Source: Cohaesibacter celericrescens (GTDB lineage: Bacteria > Pseudomonadota > Alphaproteobacteria > Rhizobiales > Cohaesibacteraceae). From it: DNA of 64,000 nt. The DNA is taken from contig NZ_PKUQ01000016.1 in the NCBI RefSeq assembly GCF_002866925.1, positions 1 through 64,000 of the forward strand, in the 5' to 3' direction. A program made the translations under genes and the position numbers. Below are positions 63,536 to 64,000 of the stretch, in pieces. Numbering within the stretch: position 1 is the stretch's first letter; every line of letters begins with the position of its first letter. The notes under the pieces were generated by a model. That model worked only from the letters and a program-made list of their open reading frames with translations, did not search any database and was not told the origin of the DNA.

Positions 63536-64000
63536 ATGACTATGCTTATTTTGGGCGTGCTGCTCTGGACCGTGGCGCATTTCTTCCCGGTTTTTATGCC
63601 AAATTTACGTGCTGGTGCGATTAGTAAAGTGGGTGAGGGGCCGTATAAAGGGCTCTTTACGTTGGTTATTGTCGGCGCTCTGATCTTGATTGTTTTTGGT
63701 TGGCGTTCGGTTGGCGTAGGCGCTGATCTTTATAGCGCCCCTTGGACGCGTCATGCGACTTATGCTCTTGTGCTGGCTTCGATCATTTTGTTTGGGGCCG
63801 CCAAGGGACAAAGCCGCATTCGTAAGCTGGTGCGCCATCCTATGCTGACAGGTGTGGCTGTATGGGCTATTGGCCATTTGTTGGTCAATAATGATCCTCG
63901 CTCGATGGTTCTTTTTGGTGGCATGCTGCTCTGGGCTGTGGTGTCAATCTTTGGCATCAACCGCCGTGACGGTGCCTATACGGCACCTGAGGCTTGGAGT
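63536..64000 (+). CDS. NnrU family membrane protein (cut by window end)
   Basis: An ATG with TGAGGACC upstream opens a frame that is still open at base 64000 after 155 codons, so the gene continues beyond the window. It begins MTMLILGVLLWTVAHFFPVF and continues LRAGAISKVGEGPYKGLFTL, LASIILFGAAKGQSRIRKLV and RHPMLTGVAVWAIGHLLVNN, the hallmark of the NnrU/isoprenylcysteine methyltransferase-like membrane family, with about five helices so far. NnrU was linked to nitrogen-oxide respiration, but homologues are widespread and their function is uncertain. Confidence 0.9.
   Translation, partial: MTMLILGVLLWTVAHFFPVFMPNLRAGAISKVGEGPYKGLFTLVIVGALILIVFGWRSVGVGADLYSAPWTRHATYALVLASIILFGAAKGQSRIRKLVRHPMLTGVAVWAIGHLLVNNDPRSMVLFGGMLLWAVVSIFGINRRDGAYTAPEAWS

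Noticed and set aside
1-64000. Mobile elements, prophage, CRISPR or defence islands
   Set aside because: No transposase, integrase, repeat-spacer array, restriction or toxin-antitoxin gene was recognised, and base composition is even.

Overview
The window looks like a chromosomal segment of a marine-type alphaproteobacterium of the order Hyphomicrobiales (Rhizobiales), possibly near Cohaesibacter. This is an inference from gene content: divK-pleD, a PyrB-linked degenerate dihydroorotase, an EipB/DUF1849 protein, LiuR-type leucine catabolism, ClpS-ClpA, DUF1489, DUF3572 and DUF983 proteins, and the order plsY-dprA-topA-rnr-DUF983-Nudix-rpmG. Base composition is near 50% G+C and fairly even. 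I see no rRNA, tRNA, CRISPR array, insertion sequence or phage gene. The last gene (NnrU family) runs off the right edge.

Bases 1-11300 hold a DUF938 methyltransferase-like gene, a cyclic-di-GMP phosphodiesterase-type membrane protein (degenerate GGDEF, intact EAL), and a compact sugar-acid locus. The locus comprises a LacI-family regulator, a GH88 unsaturated glucuronyl hydrolase, a TRAP transporter (DctP plus fused DctQM) and a DUF2264 protein. Near-identical palindromic operator candidates lie in front of lacI and in the GH88/dctP divergent promoter. I read this as a TRAP-fed pathway that imports and splits small unsaturated uronides. It is the most system-like part of the window.

Bases 11480-24020 hold mgtE and a dispersed leucine-degradation set: liuR, a PaaI-type thioesterase, isovaleryl-CoA dehydrogenase and both methylcrotonyl-CoA carboxylase subunits. 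A shared box lies before liuR and the alpha subunit. An SH3-like secreted protein, transporters, a 41-residue membrane peptide and two rhodaneses are interspersed. One rhodanese forms an operon with a BigR/SqrR-like ArsR regulator that keeps the two sensing cysteines, and this pair sits between the two carboxylase subunit genes.

Bases 24040-43023 hold an epimerase-like protein, a DUF1489-VWA-DnaJ run, a D,D-carboxypeptidase with a SPOR domain, clpS-clpA, trkH, azlCD, the run HIT/COG3146/GDPD/RidA, eipB, dinB, DUF3572 and divK-pleD. A gap of about 0.8 kb after pleD contains strong hairpins but no convincing gene.

Bases 43766-64000 are mostly housekeeping: rpmG, Nudix, DUF983, rnr, topA, dprA, plsY, the degenerate pyrC with pyrB, an AEC transporter and ruvX. 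A divergent LysR/VOC pair and an FMN reductase follow, then gatC-gatA-chorismate mutase-gatB and the start of an NnrU gene. Start codons were chosen by ribosome-binding sites where these were decisive. Functional names come from reading protein motifs, without database searches.
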